Source of the DNA: Mycoavidus cysteinexigens
Lineage (GTDB): Bacteria > Pseudomonadota > Gammaproteobacteria > Burkholderiales > Burkholderiaceae
Assembly (NCBI RefSeq): GCF_003966915.1
Contig: NZ_AP018150.1
Location: 2,480,001-2,544,000 of the forward strand
Direction: 5' to 3'
Length of the DNA stretch: 64,000 nt
Below are positions 41,967 to 51,680 of the stretch, piece by piece; within the stretch, counting starts at the first letter, position 1, and every line of letters begins with the position of its first letter. The notes under the pieces were generated by a model that was given only the letters and a program-made list of their open reading frames with translations, was not told the origin of the DNA and made no database searches. The translations under genes were made by a program, and so were the position numbers.

Positions 41967-42677
41967 ATGCGCCAACTTGTAGTCGATACTGAAACCACCG
42001 GCCTTAGCGCCCGTGGCGGCGACCGGATTATTGAAATTGGCTGTGTTGAGCTCATCAACCGCCAGCTCACCGGCAAGCATCTACACTTTTATATCAACCC
42101 AGAGCGTGACAGCGACCCAGGTGCGCTGGCCGTACATGGGCTAACCACCGAATTCTTAAGCGACAAACCCAAATTCGCCCAAATCGCCAACGAACTATGC
42201 GATTTTGTTAAAGATGCACAAATTATTATTCATAATGCGCCGTTTGACATCGGCTTTCTGGATGCCGAATTAGCCTTACTCGGCCTAGCGTCATTCAATC
42301 AACAGTGCGGCACCGAAGTCATCGATACACTGGTTCACGCAAGGCAGATTTTTCCCGGCAAACGCAACTCGCTCGATGCGCTATGCGAGCGTTTCAGCAT
42401 TAATAACGCGCACCGGACCTTACATGGCGCGCTTCTCGATGCTGAGCTACTCGCTCTAGTTTATCTAGCCATGACACGTGGCCAGGAAGACTTATTGCTT
42501 GATGCGCATAACGAGTCCTGCGCCGATACCCATCAGCATTCTTCGATCGCACTTGATCAACTCAGATTGCCCGTACTCAGTGCGACTCCTGATGAAATCT
42601 CGGCCCATACGGTCCTCTTGGATGAGTTAGAAAAAACCTCAAAAATCCAAAGCGTGTGGCGTACAGCAGCACTTTGA
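41967..42677 (+). CDS. dnaQ: DNA polymerase III epsilon subunit DnaQ
   Basis: DnaQ is the 3'-5' proofreading exonuclease of the replicative polymerase. The 236-residue protein has the DEDDh exonuclease motifs: VVDTETTGL (Asp, Glu) at the start, HNAPFDIGFLDAEL, and HRTLHGALLDAELLALVY with the catalytic His and last Asp. The C-terminal part holds the clamp- and alpha-binding tail. The gene is transcribed away from rnhA's neighbourhood, after mltD. Confidence 0.96.
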   Translation: MRQLVVDTETTGLSARGGDRIIEIGCVELINRQLTGKHLHFYINPERDSDPGALAVHGLTTEFLSDKPKFAQIANELCDFVKDAQIIIHNAPFDIGFLDAELALLGLASFNQQCGTEVIDTLVHARQIFPGKRNSLDALCERFSINNAHRTLHGALLDAELLALVYLAMTRGQEDLLLDAHNESCADTHQHSSIALDQLRLPVLSATPDEISAHTVLLDELEKTSKIQSVWRTAAL

Positions 42678-42988
42678 GTCAAACAGATCATCACGCTTAG
42701 GGGGCGGCGCTATATTCATGTCGTAGAACGTCGCTGCTTAGCTTATATAACACCGCGCAAACTCCGCCCCTTTCCTGAATAAAGAGCTGGCTGGCATATA
42801 GATAGCCCCTATGCAGGTGTTGTTTACGAGCGCATATATAAAAAGTTATTTACGAGTAAAACCTTCGCTTCGCTAGATTTCATTGCGGCATACCCCTACC
42901 CGCGAGCGGCGCATCCTATATTTTGAATAGACCAGTATCCGCCGCACAATAGCGGACCCGTAATGTTTTCCATTTCAATCAATCCACC
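42678..42988. other. Intergenic region between dnaQ and the HExxH gene
   Basis: About 310 bases with many stops in all frames and no recognisable relic. The last 20 bases before 42989 lack a clear Shine-Dalgarno, so translation of the next gene may be weak or the true start may differ. Confidence 0.4.
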
Positions 42989-45391
42989 ATGGACAAGTTT
43001 TCGGGATGGACACGCCCGCCGTCTACTCGGAACCAAGAAGCAAACGGTTCATCCCAAAGTAATGCATCGTCCCTGCAAGAGCTTTCTTCAACCCAATTAC
43101 CTACTAGCCAAAAAGAAAAAGGCAACGCTAAATTAAGCGCACTCAAAAAACGTATTGGAAGCAAAATTCAACAAATTTCGACCCATATTACTGCACCATC
43201 AAAGTCAAGGCCGTCAGCCGCCTTACCCAAAGCGGATCTAGCTTTTGCCAGACTCCAAAGTCCTCTTTTAAATCAGCAGCTTTCCCGTTTGGATCAAACT
43301 GTAAGCGGTACCTTTTACCCCCCCATCAGCACATCTTTATCTGAACAAGCTTTAGCTATTTCTGAAAAACCCTATGAGTATTTATTTCAACTCGCTTATT
43401 TCGTAGGATGTGAAAATAATCGGCAGCCTATTTCTTTTAAAAGTCGCGAAGAATACATTGACAGCTACCTACGCCTTCAAGCAAACGGCTTTCAAAATGA
43501 ATTTCAAATACGTCACGGCATCCTCTCTCGAGAGAATGATCCAGGAAAAAAAGCTGCGGCACAATTCTTCTTGCCCGAGATTAAAAAGCTATACAACGAA
43601 CTACACACCCCCAATTCTCTGCAAATAAGCGAATTATCGACTAATGAACTAGCAAAAAAAATGGGCGAATTAAAAATATCCGGCGGCATTACATACGCGG
43701 AGTATTATTGCCAAGAATATGACAATTTTAGAATTTCACCTGAATTTGCCGCTGCAAACCCAAAAATCATTGATTATGTAGAAGATTATTTTCATGCAAC
43801 ACGCATATTCTTAGCGCCAGAAACACTAAAAATTTACACGCACGGCGCAAATAATGCTTTTAAATGGTTGACGACCAAGACCGCGGAGGCAATAGCTAAG
43901 GAGCATACAAATAAATTCAAGGGTATAGGCATCGACGACGTCAGTGAATTCTGTAAAGTAATCAACGTGGCGCTCAAAACTAGAGATGTGCAGAAAATCT
44001 TAGGTTGGGACGATAGTTGGCGTGAATACGGTTTTAATTATAAAGGCATGACTTTAAAGCTATACGTGCAATGTGATATTAAATCAGGCGAAATTCTGAA
44101 TGTTGATATACCAGAACAATCTTCAAACAATACCCTTCATCCCGAATTATCAAGCGCCATAACCGGTAAAAACTACTCCACCCTTCAACGCGTAGCAGAA
44201 AATATGGGCATGCAGCCCCATGCACTCTTAACTGAGATAATTCAACCCCAGAATTACCTCCGCAAAAGCCTTGTGCAAAAAGACGCCTATATTTATAGAA
44301 AAATATTCAATAGCGATAAAGCAGAAAATATTTCCATCACGTTTTCCGCTCAAATCAAAAACCAACAGATCATCGCTTTTGAAAGCGGAAATATGCTAGA
44401 TCATTTATTAACCCATTTTCCCGAAATGGAGAAAATTTATGCTAGATTGGAAGACGAAGGTTGGAATATAAATTTGCATCCCGGCACAGTTAATTTTTGC
44501 AATAAACATAAAAAGGAAATCGGCATCGCAGATGGGTATTGGAGGCGAAATTTACTTAACTCTCCACAGACAATTTTAAATACCATGGCTCATGAAATGG
44601 CCCACGCGGAATATAAAATGAAACCAACATTTTCTCTAGATGAATATTTAATTCAAAATTCTCTAGATGAAGGAAATTCATTATTTTCAGAATATATGCT
44701 GCATGCGCAATCCAAAGACCAAGGTACCAAATATAGGATTATGAATGCACTGGAAAATCATAATGGTCCATACTTTAAAGAGCAACATCAAGTTTACGAA
44801 GAATGGAAAAAAGATAAAATAAAAAAACCAGACCAAGCTGATCAAATCGCTATAAAAGCTTTCGGAAAATTATTCTCTAAATATCAACATAGTGGTTCCC
44901 CTACTGGCGTAACCTATGAAAAAATTTGGAAAAATTGGTACGAAACCACAATGCCAGATGGTTCCCAAAACCCTCACAACCTTATCGCCGAGTTACTAGA
45001 AAAAACGCCTCCCCCCAAAATTTTTAATACAAGCTCAGGCGAATGGCAGCCTATTTCCACTCAAAATGTATCTATTATCGCTCGCTTGCCCAAACAAACA
45101 ACGGAAGATAAAGGGAAAATTATATTTTTTGACAAGAATGCATTTCTTCCCACCCCAAATTCAGATGGAGAGGATCCGTCACGCTCTTCATTCAACCTAA
45201 TCAAAACGGGCCTTTATCATGGCAATATCACTTTCGAGTCTGACGGTGACTCTAAAAACACAATAGCCAACTTACAATTCAATCAACATAATATTGATTA
45301 CCATATTCAATTAACTTTTGATGAGACCGGCCATGTTTCAAATTTAGAAATCAATGAGTCCGAAAGCATCACCTTTTTTCTTAACACTTAA
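42989..45391 (+). CDS. Large accessory protein with HExxH zinc-protease motif; candidate effector
   Basis: I do not recognise the family of this 800-residue protein. Residues 1-80 are Ser/Gln/Lys-rich and likely flexible. Residues 535-539 read HEMAH within LNTMAHEMAHAEYK, the zinc-binding HExxH motif, and 22 residues later LDEGNSLFSEYML offers a Glu (561) of the EG(N/A) type that serves as third zinc ligand in gluzincins. No signal peptide or membrane helix. The DNA is AT-richer than the surrounding housekeeping genes. It is inserted between dnaQ and tRNA-Val, next to the T4SS operon, so export through that system is a fair guess only. The ribosome site is weak. Confidence 0.65.
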   Translation: MDKFSGWTRPPSTRNQEANGSSQSNASSLQELSSTQLPTSQKEKGNAKLSALKKRIGSKIQQISTHITAPSKSRPSAALPKADLAFARLQSPLLNQQLSRLDQTVSGTFYPPISTSLSEQALAISEKPYEYLFQLAYFVGCENNRQPISFKSREEYIDSYLRLQANGFQNEFQIRHGILSRENDPGKKAAAQFFLPEIKKLYNELHTPNSLQISELSTNELAKKMGELKISGGITYAEYYCQEYDNFRISPEFAAANPKIIDYVEDYFHATRIFLAPETLKIYTHGANNAFKWLTTKTAEAIAKEHTNKFKGIGIDDVSEFCKVINVALKTRDVQKILGWDDSWREYGFNYKGMTLKLYVQCDIKSGEILNVDIPEQSSNNTLHPELSSAITGKNYSTLQRVAENMGMQPHALLTEIIQPQNYLRKSLVQKDAYIYRKIFNSDKAENISITFSAQIKNQQIIAFESGNMLDHLLTHFPEMEKIYARLEDEGWNINLHPGTVNFCNKHKKEIGIADGYWRRNLLNSPQTILNTMAHEMAHAEYKMKPTFSLDEYLIQNSLDEGNSLFSEYMLHAQSKDQGTKYRIMNALENHNGPYFKEQHQVYEEWKKDKIKKPDQADQIAIKAFGKLFSKYQHSGSPTGVTYEKIWKNWYETTMPDGSQNPHNLIAELLEKTPPPKIFNTSSGEWQPISTQNVSIIARLPKQTTEDKGKIIFFDKNAFLPTPNSDGEDPSRSSFNLIKTGLYHGNITFESDGDSKNTIANLQFNQHNIDYHIQLTFDETGHVSNLEINESESITFFLNT

Positions 45392-45973
45392 TCCAACCCA
45401 AGCAAACACAGCTCCCAACAATATTTATTTTCTCCTCAAACACACTTGGCATGCCAAACCTTTTAAATTAAATCAATTTTTAACCGGATCACATTGCATT
45501 ATAACGAAAAATAATCTTTTAACCACCCATTATCTATAGATAAGTAATCTATTTAGATCTTGGCCTTAACTCCGCTTCAAATGGTGATTGATACAACCCC
45601 TAGTTGCACCCAATAATAATTTTAAATACACTGAAATACTTGATTTGTATTTTGCTTTGTTGCCAATCGAGAGTGCCAAACGGGGCTTATGCCAACGTCT
45701 AAAGATTTATTGCGCCCCCCTCACCGCCGTTACCCCCGCGGCTACGCAAGGATTGCAAAAGACCAAGGGGGCCTAGCTGAATTTACTGCGATCCAACCGT
45801 ACGCTGACGTTATTCGCAGCTAGGAATATTTATGTTTTTGTCTCGGATGAAACTCATAAACTAAAAGCGCGGGGCCTTCCCAGAGCAACAAAAAGTGGCG
45901 TTCCACACTATTTATCTGATAAGCTTATCGTTTCTGCTGCGCGCGCATGCGTGGCTATATTAGTATTCAATTA
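45392..45973. other. Intergenic region before tRNA-Val
   Basis: No gene is supported. Short frames at 45354-45539 and 45588-45776 have no family resemblance. From about 45778 to 45970 a plus-strand frame reads RNIYVFVSDETHKLKARGLP and further without stops, which might be the tail of a lost gene, but I cannot name it. TATATT at about 45956 may be the -10 of the tRNA promoter. Confidence 0.4.
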
Positions 45974-46048
45974 GGGCGATTAACTCAGCGGTAGAGTGCC
46001 ACCTTCACACGGTGGAAGCCAGTGGTTCGATCCCACTATCGCCCACCA
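45974..46048 (+). tRNA. tRNA-Val (anticodon CAC)
   Basis: A full cloverleaf can be drawn: acceptor stem GGGCGAT with ATCGCCC, the D arm with CTCAGCGGTAGAG, an anticodon stem CCACC with GGTGG enclosing the loop TTCACAC (anticodon CAC, reading GUG), the T arm GTGGTTCGATCCCAC, and an encoded 3' CCA. The T4SS operon starts 150 bases downstream, so this could be an integration site, although no repeat of its 3' end was found at the far side. Confidence 0.96.
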
Positions 46049-46198
46049 AATCCTTCCCGCCAGCGACATAGGCAGTCCGCACTGCTCTCAAAACCTGTTC
46101 ATTTTTGCAAAAAATTGTTGCCATTTACGGCACTTAGCTTCGCTCCCTGAGTCAAACCAGATTCATTCTAGAGTGTTACGTTATCTGCTAAGGCCACT

Positions 46199-46501
46199 AT
46201 GATCCTTTCTCATTATCGCTATTTATTCAACCGTATCAGCGCGCATAGCATGCTGGGCGCAGCGACCCTAACCCTAGCAAATGCGGCGATTGCACAGGGA
46301 CTGTCGAAAGCCACAGGGGTCCTACAGACCCTGCAAAATGAGCTGACCTCTATCATCCCCATTTGCGCCACAATCTTGCTTTTATTTATTGGGCTTGCCT
46401 ATGCGGGCCGCTTCCTAGAAAAAGAAGCAGCAATACGTTGGGCGATCGGTATCATCATCGCCGGTTCCGCAGTCCAAATTACTGCCATGCTTTTTACCTA
46501 A
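46199..46501 (+). CDS. virB2: Type IV secretion pilin VirB2
   Basis: VirB2 is the major pilin of the VirB-type conjugation/secretion pilus. The 100-residue product has a long signal peptide ending in LTLANAAIA before QGLSKATG, and two hydrophobic helices (about residues 55-70 and 80-98) as in the TrbC/VirB2 family. It is the first gene of the virB operon; no virB1 lies before it. VirB2 sequences vary widely, so the call rests on size, topology and position. Confidence 0.85.
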   Translation: MILSHYRYLFNRISAHSMLGAATLTLANAAIAQGLSKATGVLQTLQNELTSIIPICATILLLFIGLAYAGRFLEKEAAIRWAIGIIIAGSAVQITAMLFT

Positions 46502-46510
46502 CCAACGGCA

Positions 46511-46822
46511 ATGGCTGAGTCCAAATCTTTCCCGCTTTTCAAAGGCGCAACGCGCGTGCCGACCATTGCAGGCGTGCCGATGACGCCTTTAATTATTATG
46601 CTGATGGGAAGCGCGATGTTTGCGATGTACTTCAGTCTGTGGTGGTGGCTCTGCGCTCCGCTGGCTTGGTGTTTAATGGCGCAAATTACCCGCCATGACG
46701 ACCGCGCTTTTCGGATTTGGTGGCTTTGGATTGACACGACATTACGCAACCGCAATCAACGATTTTGGGGGGCTTCTAGCTATAGCCCAGCCGATTATCG
46801 CCGCAGGAAATCAGCATCATGA
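46511..46822 (+). CDS. virB3: Type IV secretion protein VirB3
   Basis: VirB3 is a small inner-membrane protein that works with VirB4 at the base of the T4SS. The 103-residue product has the family's start, FPLFKGATRVPTIAGVPMTP, then a strongly hydrophobic helical hairpin (about residues 27-58). It lies 9 bases after virB2 and overlaps the virB4 start by four bases. Confidence 0.9.
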   Translation: MAESKSFPLFKGATRVPTIAGVPMTPLIIMLMGSAMFAMYFSLWWWLCAPLAWCLMAQITRHDDRAFRIWWLWIDTTLRNRNQRFWGASSYSPADYRRRKSAS

Positions 46823-49248
46823 GATTAATGCGATCGCGCCAAATTTTGGCCAGCGAGGCCTCCGTGACGCAATATATTCCGTATTCTCACCACGTCACCG
46901 AAACCATCATTTCGACCAAGAGTGCAGAGTATTTATCTGTCTGGAAAATCGGCGGGCGCTCGCATCAGAGCGCTTCAAGTGACGAGATTTTAGGCTGGAC
47001 GCGAGAGCTCAACAACACGCTACGCGGACTAGCCTCCGACCATATTTGTGTATGGACACATATTATTCGCCGCAGAGTGAATGAGTATCCAAATAGCGAA
47101 TTCGATAATGTATTTTGCCAACAACTTAACCAAAAATATCAAGCCAGCTTTGACCACCATAAACTCATGGTCAATGATCTGTATTTGACGGTTATTTTTC
47201 GGCCCGTAGCGGATCCTGTGCTGTCGTTTTTTGCCCGGCGCGAACGTGAAACGCTCGCGCAAAAAACGCAACGGCAAGAAGCTGCAATTAAGCAGCTTAA
47301 TGACATTAATCAGACCCTTAAGCGCGCCTTTAAACGTTACGATGCGGAGCTGCTCGGACTTTACCAAAAAAATGGCCATACCTATTCATTGGCGCTGGAA
47401 TTTCTAGCTCAGCTGATCAATAGCGAACCCAAACCCATGCCGGTCTGCCGTGATCGTTTCGCTGATTACATGTGCTTGAACCGACCGTTTTTTAGTACCT
47501 GGGGGGAAATCGGCGAAATTCGCACGGCCACCCGTGTGCGCCGGTTTGGCATGGTGGAGATCCGAGAATATGATGACGCCACGGTGCCGGGGCAGCTTAA
47601 TATATTGCTTGAAAGCCAATTTGAATTTGTTCTAACGCAAAGCTTTTCAACTCTTTCGCGTCATGCCGCTAAGGATTTCTTGCAACGTCACCAGCGCCAT
47701 TTGGTCGATGCGCGCGACGTCGCGCAAGGGCAAATCGACGCGATTGGTACGGCGCTTGATCAGTTAGTATCCGGTCACTTTATCATGGGGGAGCATCATA
47801 TGAGCCTGCTGGTACTGGGCGAAGATGCCACCCAAGTGCGTCACGCTTTGGCACAAAGCAGCTCCGCCCTGTTAGATGCAGGCCTGGTGCCCAAAATAGT
47901 GGATCTAGCTCTAGAAGCTGGCTTTTGGGCACAATTACCTGCTAACTGGAGCTACCGACCTAGGCCCGCCGCGATTACTTCATTAAATTTTCTTTCCTTT
48001 TCGCCGTTTCATAATTTCATGAGCGGCAAACCCACAGGTAACCCTTGGGGACCGGCTGTCACGGTTTTAAAAACTGTCAGCGGCACTCCGCTTTATTTTA
48101 ATTTTCATGCATCGAAATTAGAAGAAGACGCGACTGGCAAACGGCTGCTGGGCAACACCATGATGATTGGGCAATCCAGCTCCGGCAAAACCGTGACGCT
48201 GGGTTTTTTATTAGCTCAAGCGCAAAAGTTGAAGCCTACAGCGATTGTTTTTGATAAAGATCGTGGCATGGAAGTGGCGATTTTGGCGATGGGTGGCTGT
48301 TATTTGCCGCTTAATCTAGGTCAGCCCTCTGGTTTTAATCCATTCCAGCTTGAGCCTACGCCTGCCAATCTGCTGTTTCTTAGGGAATTTGTTAAAAAAT
48401 TGGCGGTTATTGATGGCTCGCTCACGCACCAGGAAGAACAGGAAATCGATCAGGCTTTAAATACTCTGATGTTTCACCTAGACTCGCCGCTGCGGCGCTT
48501 ATCCATGCTGGTGCAGGGATTACCCAATCCAATCCAGGCCCAAGACAGCGCCAATTCGCGCGCAACCGTTCATGCGCGCCTATTGAAATGGTGTCAGGGC
48601 GGCCCATACGGCTGGCTGTTTGATAATCCCAATGACGCGCTTGATTTAAGCCAAAACCGGCTCTACGGTTTTGACGTCACCGATTTTCTTGAGCATCCTG
48701 AGATCCGCACGCCGCTGATGATGTATCTGTTATACCGCACCGAAAACATGCTCGACGGTCGCCGGTTTATGTATATCTTCGACGAATTCTGGAAACCTTT
48801 GCAAGATGAATATTTTGAAGATCTGGCAAAAAATAAACAGAAAACCATTCGGAAGCAAAACGGTATTTTTGTGTTTGCAACTCAAGAGCCTAGCGACGCA
48901 CTCGCTAGCTCAATCGCCAAAACCTTGATTCAACAATGCGCAACCTACATTTTTCTGCCTAATCCCAAAGCCGATTATGAGGATTACATGCAAGGCTTTA
49001 AGTTGACTGACGCTGAATTTGAACTCGTTAAAGGCTTAGGTGAATTTAGTCGGCGTTTCTTGATCAAACAAGGAGATAACTCGGTGCTTGCCGAATTAGA
49101 CCTGAGCAAGTTCGAAGACGAACTCTTGGTTTTATCTGGCACACCCGACCACGCCCTCTTAGCTGAGCAAATTATTGCAGAAACTAGTGCCGATCCTGAA
49201 ATTTGGTTACCGCTTTATCTTGCGCGTGTACGTGCGCCAAAGGATTAA
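46819..49248 (+). CDS. virB4: Type IV secretion ATPase VirB4
   Basis: VirB4 is the largest T4SS ATPase, at the inner-membrane base, powering pilus assembly and substrate transfer. The 809-residue protein has the CagE/TrbE/VirB4 N-terminal domain, Walker A GQSSSGKT at residues 451-458, and the Walker B-like FMYIFDEFWKPL with the RKQNGIFVFATQEP motif that follows in this family. Length is typical. Confidence 0.96.
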   Translation: MRLMRSRQILASEASVTQYIPYSHHVTETIISTKSAEYLSVWKIGGRSHQSASSDEILGWTRELNNTLRGLASDHICVWTHIIRRRVNEYPNSEFDNVFCQQLNQKYQASFDHHKLMVNDLYLTVIFRPVADPVLSFFARRERETLAQKTQRQEAAIKQLNDINQTLKRAFKRYDAELLGLYQKNGHTYSLALEFLAQLINSEPKPMPVCRDRFADYMCLNRPFFSTWGEIGEIRTATRVRRFGMVEIREYDDATVPGQLNILLESQFEFVLTQSFSTLSRHAAKDFLQRHQRHLVDARDVAQGQIDAIGTALDQLVSGHFIMGEHHMSLLVLGEDATQVRHALAQSSSALLDAGLVPKIVDLALEAGFWAQLPANWSYRPRPAAITSLNFLSFSPFHNFMSGKPTGNPWGPAVTVLKTVSGTPLYFNFHASKLEEDATGKRLLGNTMMIGQSSSGKTVTLGFLLAQAQKLKPTAIVFDKDRGMEVAILAMGGCYLPLNLGQPSGFNPFQLEPTPANLLFLREFVKKLAVIDGSLTHQEEQEIDQALNTLMFHLDSPLRRLSMLVQGLPNPIQAQDSANSRATVHARLLKWCQGGPYGWLFDNPNDALDLSQNRLYGFDVTDFLEHPEIRTPLMMYLLYRTENMLDGRRFMYIFDEFWKPLQDEYFEDLAKNKQKTIRKQNGIFVFATQEPSDALASSIAKTLIQQCATYIFLPNPKADYEDYMQGFKLTDAEFELVKGLGEFSRRFLIKQGDNSVLAELDLSKFEDELLVLSGTPDHALLAEQIIAETSADPEIWLPLYLARVRAPKD

Positions 49249-49251
49249 AGC

Positions 49252-49950
49252 ATGAGCAAAAAACTGACGTTAATCTATGCCACCGCTCTCGCAATTCAGA
49301 TGATTCAACCCACGTTTGCGAGGGCAAATGGCATGCCGGTTATTGATGTCGTGGCGGCAGCTCATGCTATTGAACAAATCAGCCGCATGGCGGAACAAAT
49401 TAAGGCAACCCATGATCAACTGCAACAGGCCCGGCAACAATACGAAGCCATAACGGGTCAGCGCGGCTTGGGCTCACTTTTCTACAGAGCCGACTTAGGC
49501 CGCACTTTACCGCCGAACTGGCGCACGGTATACGATGCTGCACAAAACGGTAACTATGGCATCTCTGGCTCGATTCAAGAAATTCTTAAACAGGAACAAA
49601 CCCATAGCTCAATCCAAACTGCGCAACGCGATCTAGAATTGCGCCGCCGCCAGATTGCTGCTACTGATAAGGCAATCGGCCTTAAAGCTTACGAAGGTGC
49701 GCAACAACGCTTAGATCAAATTGAAGCATTAATGAAAAAAATCAGCGCGACCGAGGATCCCAAAGCGCTGGATGAACTACAAGCCCGCATTAATATCGAG
49801 CAAGCCGCAATCCAGAATGAAACCGTCAAACTCGCCATGATTAGCCAGTTGCAAAAAGCCGAACAGCAGCTCATCGCGGAACAAAAACGCGCTTTAAGCC
49901 AACGTATCCTCAATAGTCAAAATCAGGCCATGCCGACTTTGAGGGAATAA
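49252..49950 (+). CDS. virB5: Type IV secretion minor pilin VirB5
   Basis: VirB5-type proteins sit at the pilus tip and help contact recipient or host cells. The 232-residue product has a signal peptide (MSKKLTLIYATALAIQMIQP, cleaved after a TFARA-like site) and then a long, helical, Gln/Ala/Glu-rich body (QISRMAEQIKATHDQLQQAR), as in the VirB5/TrbJ family. Sequence is poorly conserved; position between virB4 and virB6 supports the call. It follows virB4 by three bases. Confidence 0.87.
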   Translation: MSKKLTLIYATALAIQMIQPTFARANGMPVIDVVAAAHAIEQISRMAEQIKATHDQLQQARQQYEAITGQRGLGSLFYRADLGRTLPPNWRTVYDAAQNGNYGISGSIQEILKQEQTHSSIQTAQRDLELRRRQIAATDKAIGLKAYEGAQQRLDQIEALMKKISATEDPKALDELQARINIEQAAIQNETVKLAMISQLQKAEQQLIAEQKRALSQRILNSQNQAMPTLRE

Positions 49951-49974
49951 AAGAATTCAATTTCTGCTGCTCGT

Positions 49975-50832
49975 ATGTCATTTCAACTGTTTACGCCGCT
50001 GTTCCAAAAAATCGATCAAGTCACCACAACTTTTGTGACAGAGATTTGCGCCAATACAATCTTAGCGATTACGCCGGTCGTATCGATTGGCTTAACCTTA
50101 GCTTTTATGGCGTACGGTCTGCTGGTGCTTCAAGGATCTATCGAAATGCCGGTGCACAACTTCATTGCACGTTCATTTCGTATCGCCGTAATTGTGTCGC
50201 TAGCCTTAACTGGGGGACTGTATCAAGCGCAAATTGCCCAACTTGTTATGCACGGCTCGGATGAGCTTGCCTATGCGCTGGTTCCAGGATCGCCTCAGAC
50301 TGAAAGTCCGGCTAGCTTACTGGATCATGCTGCCGGCAATGGCTTTGATAAAGCTAGCCAAGCCTTTGAAAAAGCCGGGCATTTTGAAGCTCAAGAAATT
50401 GTTTATGGACTTTTTGGCATAACGCTCTTGCTGGCAACCGGCATCATGACGGCGCTTGGCGGCGCGTATATGGTGCTCATCAAATTGGTCCTTGCCCTGT
50501 TGGCAGGTCTTGGGCCATTGTTCATCGTGGCTTTACTCTGGCAGTCCACCTCACGCTTTTTTGCAGCCTGGATTAAGCAAATCCTTAGCTACGCTTTGCT
50601 CTTAGTTTTTCTTTCCGCGCTATTGGGCTTAATTGTCTCTCTCTATAGTAATTACATGACCGACCTACAGTTCGATGGTGTCCAAAACGTTAGTTATGGA
50701 TTGGGCGGCGCGGTCATTTTAGCGGTCCTCTCAATCATTATTTTTCAGCAGTTACCGGCCCTCGCCCGTGCGCTTGCAAACGGCGTTAGCCTTGCATGGG
50801 TGTGGAAGTTGCAAACAAATAGGCGCTCATAA
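49975..50832 (+). CDS. virB6: Type IV secretion inner-membrane protein VirB6
   Basis: VirB6 is the polytopic membrane protein lining the T4SS translocation path. The 285-residue product has about six membrane helices and the conserved central stretch LVLALLAGLGPLFIVALLW of the TrbL/VirB6 family. Its stop codon TAA overlaps the ATG of the next gene (TAATG), so translation is coupled. Confidence 0.9.
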   Translation: MSFQLFTPLFQKIDQVTTTFVTEICANTILAITPVVSIGLTLAFMAYGLLVLQGSIEMPVHNFIARSFRIAVIVSLALTGGLYQAQIAQLVMHGSDELAYALVPGSPQTESPASLLDHAAGNGFDKASQAFEKAGHFEAQEIVYGLFGITLLLATGIMTALGGAYMVLIKLVLALLAGLGPLFIVALLWQSTSRFFAAWIKQILSYALLLVFLSALLGLIVSLYSNYMTDLQFDGVQNVSYGLGGAVILAVLSIIIFQQLPALARALANGVSLAWVWKLQTNRRS

Positions 50833-50981
50833 TGCATTTAAAACGGATTCTCTCTCTATGCTTGTTCAGCATTTTATTAGCTTGCTCTTCCATTCCCAAA
50901 AGACCTAAGTCAGCCGACGAAAGCAATCGAGTTCGCATCAATCAAACGATCCCAGAAGAAATTAGAAGCGGGATTAAATAA
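50832..50981 (+). CDS. virB7: Short type IV secretion lipoprotein VirB7
   Basis: This 49-codon gene overlaps virB6 and virB8 by TAATG junctions on both sides. The product, MHLKRILSLCLFSILLAC followed by SSIPKRPKS, has a lipoprotein signal peptide with lipobox LLAC (Cys18) and a short polar mature part of about 32 residues. VirB7 in Agrobacterium is an outer-membrane lipoprotein of similar size that stabilises VirB9. The size, lipobox and place in the operon match; sequence alone cannot prove it. Confidence 0.85.
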   Translation: MHLKRILSLCLFSILLACSSIPKRPKSADESNRVRINQTIPEEIRSGIK

Positions 50982-51673
50982 TGGACTACAGACCGATTGA
51001 GAGTAAAAAAATAGCGCACTACTTGGCGGAAAGTCGGGGACTAGAGCGCGACTATATTGGTGAAATTTTAAATTCACGCAAATCGGCCTGGATTATTGCC
51101 AGCGTCTTTGGTGTATTGGCTTTATTAGGCTTAAGCGCCGGCGTGATTGGGATTCAGCGCGAAGTGCCGCCGCCGGTTGTGCTGCGAGTCGACAACGCCA
51201 CGGGCGCGGTAGATGGGGTGCAAACAATGGCCGAAAAAGAAGCGACTTACGGCGAAATAACAGATCAATATTGGCTAAATCAATATGTCTTAAATCGTGA
51301 AAGTTACGATTACAACACGATTCAAAAATCATACGAAGCAACTGGCTTAATGAGTACGCCGGAAGTGGCGCACCAATACCAAGCCCTATATCGCGGCTCC
51401 AACGCCCGTGACCAAGTGTTAGGCAAGTATGCGCGCATTGCGGTCACCGTCCGCTCGATCGTGCCTGATGTTGAGATGGGTATTGGCAGCGTGCGCTTTA
51501 CGACGCAACAAATTAATTCAAATGGAACAAAAAAAGCCCCGCGCAATTGGATTGCTACTGTGCGTTACCATTATTTACGTAAAGCCGCCATGAAACCCGA
51601 AGCGCGGCGCATCAACCTGCTTGGTTTTCAAGTCAGCAGCTATCGGATAGATCCAGAAACTCTCGCTGAATAA
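50981..51673 (+). CDS. virB8: Type IV secretion protein VirB8
   Basis: VirB8 is a bitopic inner-membrane protein that nucleates assembly of the T4SS. The 230-residue product has a cytoplasmic N-terminus, one membrane helix (about residues 37-56, IIASVFGVLALLGLSAGVIG) and a periplasmic NTF2-like domain, with YVLNRESYDYNTIQ matching the family. It starts one base inside the stop of virB7. Confidence 0.94.
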   Translation: MDYRPIESKKIAHYLAESRGLERDYIGEILNSRKSAWIIASVFGVLALLGLSAGVIGIQREVPPPVVLRVDNATGAVDGVQTMAEKEATYGEITDQYWLNQYVLNRESYDYNTIQKSYEATGLMSTPEVAHQYQALYRGSNARDQVLGKYARIAVTVRSIVPDVEMGIGSVRFTTQQINSNGTKKAPRNWIATVRYHYLRKAAMKPEARRINLLGFQVSSYRIDPETLAE

Positions 51674-51680
51674 CCTTCCC

